From an uncultured Gammaproteobacteria bacterium (GTDB taxonomy: Bacteria > Pseudomonadota > Gammaproteobacteria > CAIUAS01): a DNA stretch of 8,496 nucleotides. Made by a program: the position numbers and the translations under genes. Within the stretch, counting starts at the first letter, position 1. Each line of letters starts with the position of its first letter. The notes under the pieces are model-generated. The model had not been told where the DNA came from, did not search any database, and saw only the letters and a program-made list of their open reading frames with translations. Below, one piece after another: positions 1-6,654 of the stretch. The stretch is taken from contig CAIUAS010000262.1 of the NCBI GenBank assembly GCA_903897205.1, forward strand, positions 1 through 8,496, read 5' to 3'.

Positions 1-16
1 ATAAACTCTAAGAAGG

Positions 17-92
17 GGTGGCGCGCAGGGGAGGCTTCAAAAATTGCGAAAGCAATTTTTGGAGTACCGCAGCGACAGGACCCCGGGCCACC
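17..92. other. Structured intergenic element, candidate dispersed repeat
   Basis: This non-coding stretch folds back on itself almost end to end. The outer arms GGTGGC (17-22) and GCCACC (87-92) are complementary, then GGGG (28-31) pairs with CCCC (81-84). Inside lies a perfect 10-bp stem, CAAAAATTGC (38-47) with GCAATTTTTG (52-61), capped by GAAA, and it extends to about 34-65 with wobble pairs. The element lies just downstream of pfp, and its GC-rich outer parts contrast with the AT-rich surroundings. It could be a dispersed palindromic repeat, a processed RNA structure or a transcription barrier. It is not a classical terminator, because the T-run lies inside the stem. The pairing is seen directly; the role and copy number are unknown. 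Confidence 0.5.
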
Positions 93-125
93 GATTTCAG
101 CTAGCGCAATAAAAACGCAAAACCG

Positions 126-1406
126 CTATTTATTAACGGTAAATTTCTTTTTTAATTTTTTCTTGGCAAGCGTATTTTTAAGCGTGACATATTGGGGCAG
201 GCCATTTTTATAAGGTGGATAATCTTCGCCTTTAATTAAAGGCAATAAATAATTTCGTGCTGCCTGAGTAATGTGAAAACCATCTTTAGTAATAAAATTG
301 CGTGGCAGCATTTTTTCTTTATTGGCAACTGCTGCTAAGGGAGTTTCACCAATCGTCCAGCGATATGGATTATTAGATTTACGCACAATCGTCGACATCA
401 CTGCATTTTTACCTTTCATGGCAAATTCAACCGCAGCTTTACCTAACGCATACGCTTGTTCAACATCCACTTTGGCGGCGATATGGCGCGCAGCGCGTTG
501 TAAATAATCAGCCACTGCCCAATGATATTTATAATTTAATTCTTGCTGAATCAGTTGTGCTAATTGCGGTGCAACCCCACCTAATTGGGCATGACCAAAA
601 GCATCGCGTAAGCCAGTTTCAGATAAGAATTTACCTTCTTTATCACGAATTCCTTCAGAAGCAACGATGGCACAAAAGCCATATTTTTTCACACACTTTT
701 TTACCCGTGCTAAAAATAACTCAGGTTCAAAAGCAATTTCAGGAAACAAAATAATATGGGGAGATTCGCCCGCTTTTTCGGCGGCTAAGCCGCCCGCCGC
801 CGCAATCCAGCCAGTATGTCGCCCCATGACTTCTAAAATAAATACTTTCGTAGACGTAGCAGCCATTGAAGCAACATCAAGCCCCGCTTCCCGAATAGAC
901 ACCGCCACATATTTTGCAACAGAGCCAAATCCTGGGCAGTTATCGGTGATCATTAAATCATTATCAACCGTTTTAGGAATGCCAATACAGGTTAAGGGAT
1001 AACCTAATTCTTCACTTAATTGCGCAACTTTATTAGCGGTATCTTGGGAATCGCCGCCGCCGTTATAAAAGAAATAACCAATGTCATGTGCCTGGAAAAC
1101 GTCGATCAAACGCTCGTATTCAGCGCGATTCTTCTCTAAGGATTTTAATTTATAGCGACACGAACCAAAAGCGCCGGCAGGTGTGTGGCGCAAAGCTTTA
1201 ATGGCAGTAACGGATTCTTTGCTGGTATCAATTAAATTTTCATGGAGTGCACCGAGAATGCCATCTTTGCCGGCATATACCGTGCCAATTTTATGACGAT
1301 ATTTACGCGCAGTTTCAATCACTCCACAAGCACTCGCATTAATAACCGCCGTTACTCCACCAGATTGTGCATAAAAAGCATTTCGTTTTTTTTGTTTTAT
1401 CGCCAT
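126..1406 (-). CDS. pfp: Pyrophosphate-dependent 6-phosphofructokinase
   Basis: This cytoplasmic glycolytic enzyme interconverts fructose 6-phosphate and fructose 1,6-bisphosphate, very probably with pyrophosphate rather than ATP. Counting from the upstream ATG at 1409, residues 116-123 read NGGGDSQD: an Asp follows the glycines where ATP enzymes carry Gly, the usual PPi hallmark. PKTVDND (145-151) has the PPi-type Lys and the catalytic Asp. MGRHTGW (195-201) and SEGIRD (251-256) are substrate-site motifs. The length of about 426 residues suits PPi-PFKs better than the roughly 320-residue ATP enzymes. Two ATGs lie in tandem (1409 and 1406). The AGGTGA at 1416-1411 sits only 1 nt from the first, so the second is preferred. 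The C-terminus is very lysine-rich. The gene is divergent from mpl with its own promoter. Family assignment is firm; phosphoryl-donor choice is inferred from motifs. Confidence 0.93.
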   Translation of the reverse strand: MAIKQKKRNAFYAQSGGVTAVINASACGVIETARKYRHKIGTVYAGKDGILGALHENLIDTSKESVTAIKALRHTPAGAFGSCRYKLKSLEKNRAEYERLIDVFQAHDIGYFFYNGGGDSQDTANKVAQLSEELGYPLTCIGIPKTVDNDLMITDNCPGFGSVAKYVAVSIREAGLDVASMAATSTKVFILEVMGRHTGWIAAAGGLAAEKAGESPHIILFPEIAFEPELFLARVKKCVKKYGFCAIVASEGIRDKEGKFLSETGLRDAFGHAQLGGVAPQLAQLIQQELNYKYHWAVADYLQRAARHIAAKVDVEQAYALGKAAVEFAMKGKNAVMSTIVRKSNNPYRWTIGETPLAAVANKEKMLPRNFITKDGFHITQAARNYLLPLIKGEDYPPYKNGLPQYVTLKNTLAKKKLKKKFTVNK

Positions 1407-1440
1407 CATTTCACCTGTTGATTATTATTAAATTTGCACC

Positions 1441-1469
1441 AATATACTTTAGGTCGCGTAGGTTTCCAA
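1441..1469 (-). promoter_or_regulatory. Predicted sigma70-type promoter of pfp
   Basis: Read on the minus strand, TTGGAA (1469-1464) is followed by a 17-nt spacer and TATATT (1446-1441). Both hexamers are close to the sigma70 consensus and the spacing is ideal. Transcription would start near 1434, giving a leader of about 25 nt that contains the AGGTGA ribosome binding site. This is a prediction from sequence only. Confidence 0.6.
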
Positions 1470-1524
1470 CTCGAAATTGGTATTGGTTTGGCAGCAAGTC
1501 AATGATAAGTATTTTAAAAAGATC

Positions 1525-1533
1525 TGCTAAGAT
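1525..1533 (+). promoter_or_regulatory. Possible extended -10 promoter for mpl and the rib genes
   Basis: TGCTAAGAT fits an extended -10 element (TGn followed by a TATAAT-like hexamer). No convincing -35 lies 17 nt upstream. An alternative is TTGGCA (1488-1493) with TATTTT (1510-1515), spaced 16 nt. Either would leave a leader of about 85-100 nt that includes the 1559-1585 hairpin. This is a weak call, made because mpl needs a promoter in this divergent gap. Confidence 0.28.
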
Positions 1534-1558
1534 GCATTTTGGTTAAATGTACAGTAAA

Positions 1559-1585
1559 GTAATCAGGCGCAAGGCGCCTGATTAC
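1559..1585. other. Perfect 12-bp hairpin upstream of mpl
   Basis: GTAATCAGGCGC (1559-1570) is exactly complementary to GCGCCTGATTAC (1574-1585), with a 3-nt AAG loop. No T-run follows on either strand, so a simple intrinsic terminator is unlikely. It lies 38 nt before the mpl start and downstream of the likely mpl promoter, so it would form in the mRNA leader. It may be an operator palindrome, an mRNA-stability structure or an intergenic repeat. The structure is certain; its role is not known. Confidence 0.5.
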
Positions 1586-1623
1586 GCTAGCGAAACCATC
1601 TTAATATTTATGAAAAAACAAAA

Positions 1624-2985
1624 ATGCATATTCACATCTTAGGCATTTGCGGTACTTTTATGGCAGGTATCGCTGTGATAGCCAAACAACAAGGCCATAA
1701 AGTAACGGGTTCTGATAGCAATGTTTATCCGCCCATGAGCACGCAATTAAGCGAGCAAGGTATCCATGTCAAAGAAGGATATGAACCTAGCCACTTAATT
1801 CCAACGCCCGATTGCATTATCGTGGGTAATGCCATGAGGCGCGGTGTGCCCATTATCGAATACCTCCTTGAACATAATTTACCTTATATTTCAGGCCCGC
1901 AATGGCTTTATGAAAATGTACTCAAAACTCGTTGGGTATTAGCAGTAGCAGGCACCCACGGAAAAACAACTACCACCAGCATGCTGGCTTGGATTTTAGA
2001 ACATGCAGGTTTAAATCCTGGCTTTTTAATTGGCGGCATTCCACAAAATTTTGGTTTATCCGCTCGACTTGGTGCAGAACCATTTTTCGTGATCGAAGCC
2101 GATGAATACGACACGGCTTTTTTTGATAAGCGATCAAAGTTTGTTCATTATCATCCACGCACAGCCATTTTAAATAATTTAGAATTTGATCATGCCGATA
2201 TTTTTCCTGATTTAGCTGCTATCAAAACACAATTTCATCATTTAGTGCGTATGATTCCAGGCAATGGTCTTATTATTACATCGCGCAAAGATAAAAATAT
2301 CCAAGATGTTTTAGCAATGGGTTGCTGGACTTCTGTTGAATCGGTAGATACAGAGGATGCTAGTTGGGAAGCTAAAGAAATAAAACCTGATGGAAGTGAA
2401 TTTACCGTTTATTGTGAAAAACGTGCACAAGGAAAAATTAATTGGGCCTTGTTAGGACAGCATAACGTGCATAATGCCTTAGTAGCCATTGCCGCTGCTC
2501 GCCATGTGGGCGTGCCTGCTCCGCATGCAATCAATGCGCTAAATGAATTTAAAAATGTAAAGCGTCGTTTAGAAGTGCGTGGCCAACTTCGTGGGATAAC
2601 GGTATACGATGATTTTGCGCATCATCCAACGGCCATCGCAACGACGCTGGCTGGTTTGCGAAATCGAGTAGGCGAAAATGCTCGTATTATTGCGGTGTTA
2701 GAATTAGGCTCGTATACCATGCGTACGGGTGTGCATCGCGACACGATCATCCCTGCATTAAATAATGCCAATGTGGTTTTACTTGCTAAACCAAAAGAAG
2801 ATTGGGGGGTTGAAAAAGTGGCAGCGGCATTAAAAATGCCCGCCCAGGTTTTTCCAACGGTAGCTAACATTATTGCGGCAATAATCACGCATGCGCGCGC
2901 TGGCGATCATGTTATTATTATGAGTAATACCGGATTCGATGGTATTCATGATAAATTATTAGAGGCTTTAAATCCGTCAGAATAA
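1624..2985 (+). CDS. mpl: UDP-N-acetylmuramate:L-alanyl-gamma-D-glutamyl-meso-diaminopimelate ligase
   Basis: Mpl is a cytoplasmic, ATP-dependent Mur ligase of peptidoglycan recycling. It joins the salvaged tripeptide L-Ala-gamma-D-Glu-meso-DAP to UDP-MurNAc, bypassing MurC, MurD and MurE. The order is classic: an N-terminal UDP-binding Rossmann domain (HILGICGTFMAG, 4-15), the ATP P-loop GTHGKTTTT (110-118), the Mpl-like stretch EADEYDTAFFDKRSK (158-172), NNLEFDHADIF (184-194), and the C-terminal domain with YDDFAHHPTAI near residue 330. These motifs separate it from MurC. At 453 residues it is full length. No Shine-Dalgarno is visible before the ATG. A 10-codon ORF (1610-1642, opening MKKQKC) starts just upstream in another frame and overlaps the start, so initiation may be weak or coupled. 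It is the first of five rightward genes; ribD follows after 39 nt. Confidence 0.95.
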   Translation: MHIHILGICGTFMAGIAVIAKQQGHKVTGSDSNVYPPMSTQLSEQGIHVKEGYEPSHLIPTPDCIIVGNAMRRGVPIIEYLLEHNLPYISGPQWLYENVLKTRWVLAVAGTHGKTTTTSMLAWILEHAGLNPGFLIGGIPQNFGLSARLGAEPFFVIEADEYDTAFFDKRSKFVHYHPRTAILNNLEFDHADIFPDLAAIKTQFHHLVRMIPGNGLIITSRKDKNIQDVLAMGCWTSVESVDTEDASWEAKEIKPDGSEFTVYCEKRAQGKINWALLGQHNVHNALVAIAAARHVGVPAPHAINALNEFKNVKRRLEVRGQLRGITVYDDFAHHPTAIATTLAGLRNRVGENARIIAVLELGSYTMRTGVHRDTIIPALNNANVVLLAKPKEDWGVEKVAAALKMPAQVFPTVANIIAAIITHARAGDHVIIMSNTGFDGIHDKLLEALNPSE

Positions 2986-3024
2986 AAAACGCGGCCGAGT
3001 TTATAATTATAAAATTTTTAATAT

Positions 3025-4080
3025 ATGCATGAACATTATTTAAAAGCAGCACTAGCATTAGCCGATAGCAGACGCGGTTTTTGTGCGCCTAATCCTACGG
3101 TAGGCGCTGTGGTAGTAAAAGATAATGTTATTCTAGCCACGGGTTGTCATTGGGCAAGTGGATGTCCCCATGCTGAAGTAGAAGCCTTAAAAAAAATAGC
3201 AAATCAAGCGCAAGGTGCAACGATTTATGTCACCTTGGAACCTTGTTGTCATTTTGGCAAAACTCCCCCTTGCACGGATTTATTAATTCGTAGCGGAATT
3301 AAGCAGGTCATCTATGGCATGCGTGATCTTAATCCGCAAGTCGCGAATAAAAGTGCGGCGCTGTTAAACAATGCGGGCATTGAAACTATTTATTTGCCAC
3401 TTCCCGAAATAAGCGATTTTTATCATAGCTATGTTTTTTGGTGGCAAACTAAACGACCGTTTGTAACGGCGAAAATAGCATTAAGCTTAGATGGTAAAAT
3501 AGCGGGCATCAATGGCCAACGTATTAATATAACCGGCGCAAGCGCTAAGCAATTTACGCAGCAACAACGGCAGCGCAGTGATGCTATTTTAACCACAGCA
3601 AAAACAATTATCGGTGACGATCCTTTATTAAATGTGCGCTTAGCCGATGCAACTATCAGTAAGCCTATTTATATAATTGATAGTCAGTTAAATACACCGT
3701 TGAATGCAAAAATATGGACTGCCGCCCAAAAAATCACCGTGTTTCATAGTAGCAATCAGGCTGAAAAAATTAAAAGTTTATCTGCAAAAGGCGCTCATTG
3801 TATTCCTATTTCTGGGCAACAAAACGGCTTAAATCTAGCGGAAATTTTGCAATGGATTGGTAAAGAAGGCATGCATGATTTGTGGGTGGAGGCGGGCGGC
3901 CGTTGCTTTGCCGCTTTTGTGCAGCAAAAATTATTACAGCGCGCGTATATTTATGTGGCACCTAAATGGTTAGGCGCCACTGCACAAACTGCGTTTTCTG
4001 AGAAAATTTTATTTGAGGATGCCAAAAAAATTAGCTGGAAAAATTTAGCTGAAGATGCGCTGTGCGAAATGACTTGGTAA
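3025..4080 (+). CDS. ribD: Bifunctional riboflavin deaminase/reductase RibD
   Basis: RibD carries out the second and third steps of riboflavin synthesis: deamination of the diaminopyrimidine from GTP cyclohydrolase II, then NADPH-dependent reduction of the ribosyl side chain. The N-terminal zinc deaminase domain is intact: PHAE (48-51) supplies zinc ligand His49 and catalytic Glu51, and LEPCCHFGKTPPC (71-83) supplies Cys74 and Cys83. The reductase domain follows, with TAKIALSLDGKIA (148-160), GDDPLLNVR (197-205) and WVEAGGR near residue 288. At 351 residues it is slightly shorter than the E. coli protein but appears complete. The start matches the family N-terminus. The upstream bases are AT-rich with no Shine-Dalgarno. 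A TATAAT at 3002-3007 lacks a -35 partner. It is probably cotranscribed with mpl. Confidence 0.95.
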   Translation: MHEHYLKAALALADSRRGFCAPNPTVGAVVVKDNVILATGCHWASGCPHAEVEALKKIANQAQGATIYVTLEPCCHFGKTPPCTDLLIRSGIKQVIYGMRDLNPQVANKSAALLNNAGIETIYLPLPEISDFYHSYVFWWQTKRPFVTAKIALSLDGKIAGINGQRINITGASAKQFTQQQRQRSDAILTTAKTIIGDDPLLNVRLADATISKPIYIIDSQLNTPLNAKIWTAAQKITVFHSSNQAEKIKSLSAKGAHCIPISGQQNGLNLAEILQWIGKEGMHDLWVEAGGRCFAAFVQQKLLQRAYIYVAPKWLGATAQTAFSEKILFEDAKKISWKNLAEDALCEMTW

Positions 4081-4111
4081 ATTTCGCGTGTTTTTCGCTG
4101 AAAAATGGCTA

Positions 4112-4309
4112 TCAGCAAACTTTATAAATTTGCCCGCTTTGCGCACCGTTAGCACTTTTACTATAAGCTAATGCAACCCGACTAGCCGGTGCAGATTCAA
4201 AGCCAAGAAAATAATCGCCGAATGTATTTAAAGATTCGGTAATAGGGTATATTTTCTCGCATTCTTTTAATGCGGGGGCGTGACTATGTTTACTGGTATT
4301 GTCGATCAT
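4112..4309 (-). pseudogene. Antisense ORF in the ribD-ribE gap, possible decayed gene tail
   Basis: A 65-codon open frame fills the only wide gap in the rib cluster, on the opposite strand. I do not recognise the product. From about residue 12 (PALKECEKIYPI) to the C-terminal GQIYKVC its codons (TTA, GAA, AAA, TAT, GCA, GCT) match those of the real genes here, which chance antisense frames rarely do. The predicted ATG lies inside ribE and has no ribosome binding site, so only roughly 4112-4275 is plausible as former coding sequence. It has no hydrophobic segment. It may be the 3' remnant of a gene lost between ribD and ribE, a tiny antisense gene, or coincidence. Confidence 0.25.
4274..4278 (+). 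promoter_or_regulatory. Ribosome binding site deciding the ribE start
   Basis: A run of five G lies 7 nt before the ATG at 4286, a normal spacing. The in-frame GTG at 4280 would be only 1 nt away and would add two residues not found in the family, so the ATG is preferred. A small hairpin, CGCATT (4258-4263) with AATGCG (4269-4274), touches the first base of this site. Confidence 0.5.
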
Positions 4310-4894
4310 TGCGGAACCATCGCGGCGCTAGACTCGCAAGCAAATTCATTGCGCATCGTTATTGATTGCCATTTCACTGACCTAGAAGAAGGTGAAAGTA
4401 TTGCAGTGGATGGGGTTTGTGTAACAGCGGTGCAGCCACGTGAGCAGCAATTTGTCGCCGATATTTCTCCTGAAACCTTGAGTTTAACCACGCTAAGGAA
4501 TTTAAAGGTAGGTAGTGAAGTGAATTTAGAGCGATCTTTGCGTATGGGAGACAGAATAGGCGGCCATTGGGTCGCGGGGCACGTTGATGGTCGCGGTCAG
4601 GTGCTTGCTAAGCGCTATCAGCAAGATTTTGTTGAAATGATTTTTGGCGGTTTGGATAGCGTTGCGCTGCATTATGTGTTAAAAAAAGGCAGTATTGCTA
4701 TTAACGGGGTGAGCTTGACTGTTAATGAAGTATTAGCAGATGGTTTTCAGATTATGCTAATTCCTCATACGTTAGAACGCACTAATTTAAAAAACCTGCA
4801 AGAAAGCGATTGGGTTAATCTGGAATACGATTGGATGGCTCGCATCATTGTGAATCAATTTAAAGAACTTCCGCTTATTAAACAATTATCATGA
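4286..4894 (+). CDS. ribE: Riboflavin synthase, alpha subunit
   Basis: Riboflavin synthase dismutates two molecules of 6,7-dimethyl-8-ribityllumazine into riboflavin and the pyrimidine that RibH re-uses. The protein has the expected two tandem lumazine-binding beta barrels. The first opens with the diagnostic MFTGIV at residue 1 and carries VDGVCVTAV (41-49). The second carries the equivalent INGVSLTVNEV (139-149). GGHWVAGHVDG (92-102) lies at the start of the second repeat. At 202 residues it is slightly shorter than the E. coli enzyme, and both repeats look complete. The start is set by the family N-terminus and the GGGGG site. The gene follows ribD after 205 nt, and its stop overlaps the ribBA start as ATGA (4891-4894), which suggests translational coupling. 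TATATT at 4248-4253 is a possible internal -10 without a clear -35. Confidence 0.95.
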   Translation: MFTGIVDHCGTIAALDSQANSLRIVIDCHFTDLEEGESIAVDGVCVTAVQPREQQFVADISPETLSLTTLRNLKVGSEVNLERSLRMGDRIGGHWVAGHVDGRGQVLAKRYQQDFVEMIFGGLDSVALHYVLKKGSIAINGVSLTVNEVLADGFQIMLIPHTLERTNLKNLQESDWVNLEYDWMARIIVNQFKELPLIKQLS

Positions 4895-6102
4895 ATACTT
4901 CTATCACCAATGTTACTAAGGCCCTAGACGCATTACGCCAGGGGCAACTGATTATTTTATTCGATGACGAAAATCGCGAAAACGAAGGCGATTTAGTGAT
5001 GGCCGCTGAAAAAGTAACGCCTGAAGCGATTAATTTTATGGCGTTATATGGTCGCGGTCTTATCTGCTTGCCGATGGTAGAAGAAGATCTCAATCGATTA
5101 CAAATACCCATGATGACCACGCATAATCGCTCACCTTATAAAACGGCTTTTACCGTGTCGATTGAAGCAGCAACCGGCGTTACCACGGGCATATCGGCAG
5201 CGGATCGAGCAAGGACGATTCAAGTGGCCGTTGATCCCAATAGTGCTCCGGATGATCTGGTGATGCCTGGCCATATTTTCCCGCTAAAAGCGCGTAAAAA
5301 CGGCGTATTAGAGCGCACTGGGCAAACAGAAGGCAGCGTGGATTTGGCACGTTTAGCAGGATTAAAACCGGCTGCCGTGCTGTGTGAAATCATGAATCCC
5401 GATGGCACGATGGCACGCATGCCAGATTTACATCGTTTTGCTAAAGAGCATGATTTAGTTTTAGTTTCCGTGCGCGATATTATTAATTACCGCCTCCAAA
5501 CAGAAAATTTAATGAGTGAAGTAACCTCCTCGCGTTTACCCCTGGAAGCTTTAGGTGAATTCACACTTAAAGTATTTAGTAGTCCATTAGATGAGTATCG
5601 TCATTTAGCGTTGTTGCGTGACCAAGCCAAGTTTTCAGAACAACCTGTTTTGGTGCGGATGCATTCAGAGTGTTTAACCGGTGATGTGTTTGGCTCTAGT
5701 CGCTGTGATTGTGGGTGGCAATTAGAAACTTCGTTAGCTAGCATTAGTCAGGAAGGCGGCGTTTTGCTGTATTTACGTCAAGAAGGCCGTGGGATCGGCT
5801 TGGAAAATAAAATTAAAGCCTATGCTTTGCAAGAACAAGGCTTAGATACCGTCGAAGCTAATCACAAATTAGGTTTTGCAGCAGATGAGCGTGATTATTG
5901 GATGGGCGCACAAATATTACGTTATTTAGGCATTAAGAAAATTCGTTTATTAACGAATAATCCCCACAAGGTGAATGATTTAATCCGTTATGGTATAGAG
6001 GTCGTGGAGCGGGTGCCATTAATAAGCATGACGCCGGTTAAAGAAAATTCCGCTTATTTAAAAACAAAACAATTAAAGTTGGGGCATCTGTTGGTGCTAT
6101 GA
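4891..6102 (+). CDS. ribBA: Bifunctional DHBP synthase / GTP cyclohydrolase II RibBA
   Basis: This fusion makes both entry substrates of the pathway. The N-terminal RibB domain (about 1-203) forms 3,4-dihydroxy-2-butanone 4-phosphate from ribulose 5-phosphate and shows FDDENRENEGDLVMAAE (24-40), the RSPYKTAFTVSIE stretch (80-92) and ERTGQTEGSVDLARL (141-155). The C-terminal RibA domain opens GTP. ECLTGDVFGSSRCDCG (260-275) gives the three zinc Cys (261, 272, 274), and RQEGRGIGLENKIKAYALQ (296-314) and LTNNPHK (354-360) complete the site. Some proteobacteria carry a degenerate RibA half (RibBX); here all metal and substrate motifs I can see are kept, so both activities are expected. Its start overlaps the ribE stop (ATGA) and has no ribosome binding site of its own. 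ribH follows after 24 nt. Confidence 0.96.
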   Translation: MNTSITNVTKALDALRQGQLIILFDDENRENEGDLVMAAEKVTPEAINFMALYGRGLICLPMVEEDLNRLQIPMMTTHNRSPYKTAFTVSIEAATGVTTGISAADRARTIQVAVDPNSAPDDLVMPGHIFPLKARKNGVLERTGQTEGSVDLARLAGLKPAAVLCEIMNPDGTMARMPDLHRFAKEHDLVLVSVRDIINYRLQTENLMSEVTSSRLPLEALGEFTLKVFSSPLDEYRHLALLRDQAKFSEQPVLVRMHSECLTGDVFGSSRCDCGWQLETSLASISQEGGVLLYLRQEGRGIGLENKIKAYALQEQGLDTVEANHKLGFAADERDYWMGAQILRYLGIKKIRLLTNNPHKVNDLIRYGIEVVERVPLISMTPVKENSAYLKTKQLKLGHLLVL

Positions 6103-6126
6103 ATTATTTATTTGAATTGAGATAAA

Positions 6127-6597
6127 ATGATGCGAGTTATTCAAGCACAGCCAGTGAAAGAGCATTTTAATGTTGCCATTGTGATTAGTCGTTTTAATGA
6201 GGAAGTAACGCAAGCGCTTTATGAAGGAGCGCTGGCGCGTTTACATGAACTTAATTTTGCAAAAGAGCATATTACCGTAGTATGGGTGCCTGGCGCTGTT
6301 GAAATCCCCATGACCGCGCAGTATTTAGCGCACACGGATCATTATGAAGCGATTATTTGTTTAGGTGCGGTTATTCGCGGGGAAACTGATCACTATGATT
6401 ATGTATGTCAGCAAGTGAGTTATGGTTGCCAGCGTGTCGCATTAAACAATGATTTGCCTATTATTTTTGGTATATTAACTACCGAAACAGACGAACAAGC
6501 GATAGAGCGCGCCAGTCCCAAACAAGGGAATAAAGGCGGCTATTGTGTTGATGCTGCTTTAGAAATGGTGTCTGTGTTGCGGCAGATTAAAGTTTAG
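6127..6597 (+). CDS. ribH: 6,7-dimethyl-8-ribityllumazine synthase
   Basis: Lumazine synthase condenses DHBP from RibBA with the aminopyrimidine from RibD and feeds RibE. Such proteins form pentamers or 60-subunit capsids. The 156 residues contain SRFNE (21-25, substrate stacking), VPGAVEIP (54-61), GAVIRGETDHYDYV (80-93) with catalytic His89, and FGILTTETDEQAIERA (114-129), all in the expected order. The C-terminal GNKGGYCVDAALEM (134-147) replaces the commoner GNKGAEAA, a mild variation. GAGA at 6119-6122 serves as a weak ribosome binding site; with tandem ATGs at 6127 and 6130, either may be used. It is the last rib gene. The often-adjacent nusB is absent, and the DNA becomes more AT-rich directly after it. 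Confidence 0.95.
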   Translation: MMRVIQAQPVKEHFNVAIVISRFNEEVTQALYEGALARLHELNFAKEHITVVWVPGAVEIPMTAQYLAHTDHYEAIICLGAVIRGETDHYDYVCQQVSYGCQRVALNNDLPIIFGILTTETDEQAIERASPKQGNKGGYCVDAALEMVSVLRQIKV

Positions 6598-6654
6598 TTT
6601 TATATTTTACTTTATGCATTTTAAAAATAGTATCGTGAGAGTTTTTTTGGCTAA

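Noticed and set aside
667..1002. 111-codon plus-strand ORF
   Set aside because: It lies wholly antisense inside pfp, whose motifs are unmistakable, and shows no family features or ribosome binding site.
1462..1472. 11-bp sequence shared with positions near 8476-8486
   Set aside because: One short match of ordinary composition is likely chance and has no common context.
2622..2888. 88-codon minus-strand ORF
   Set aside because: It is an antisense shadow of the mpl C-terminal domain with no supporting signal.
4081..4285. Possible FMN riboswitch before ribE
   Set aside because: The gap is long enough, but I cannot find the conserved FMN aptamer core; only a G-run and a 6-bp hairpin are present.
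4878..5120. 80-codon minus-strand ORF
   Set aside because: It is antisense to the conserved RibB domain of ribBA and explained by codon composition.
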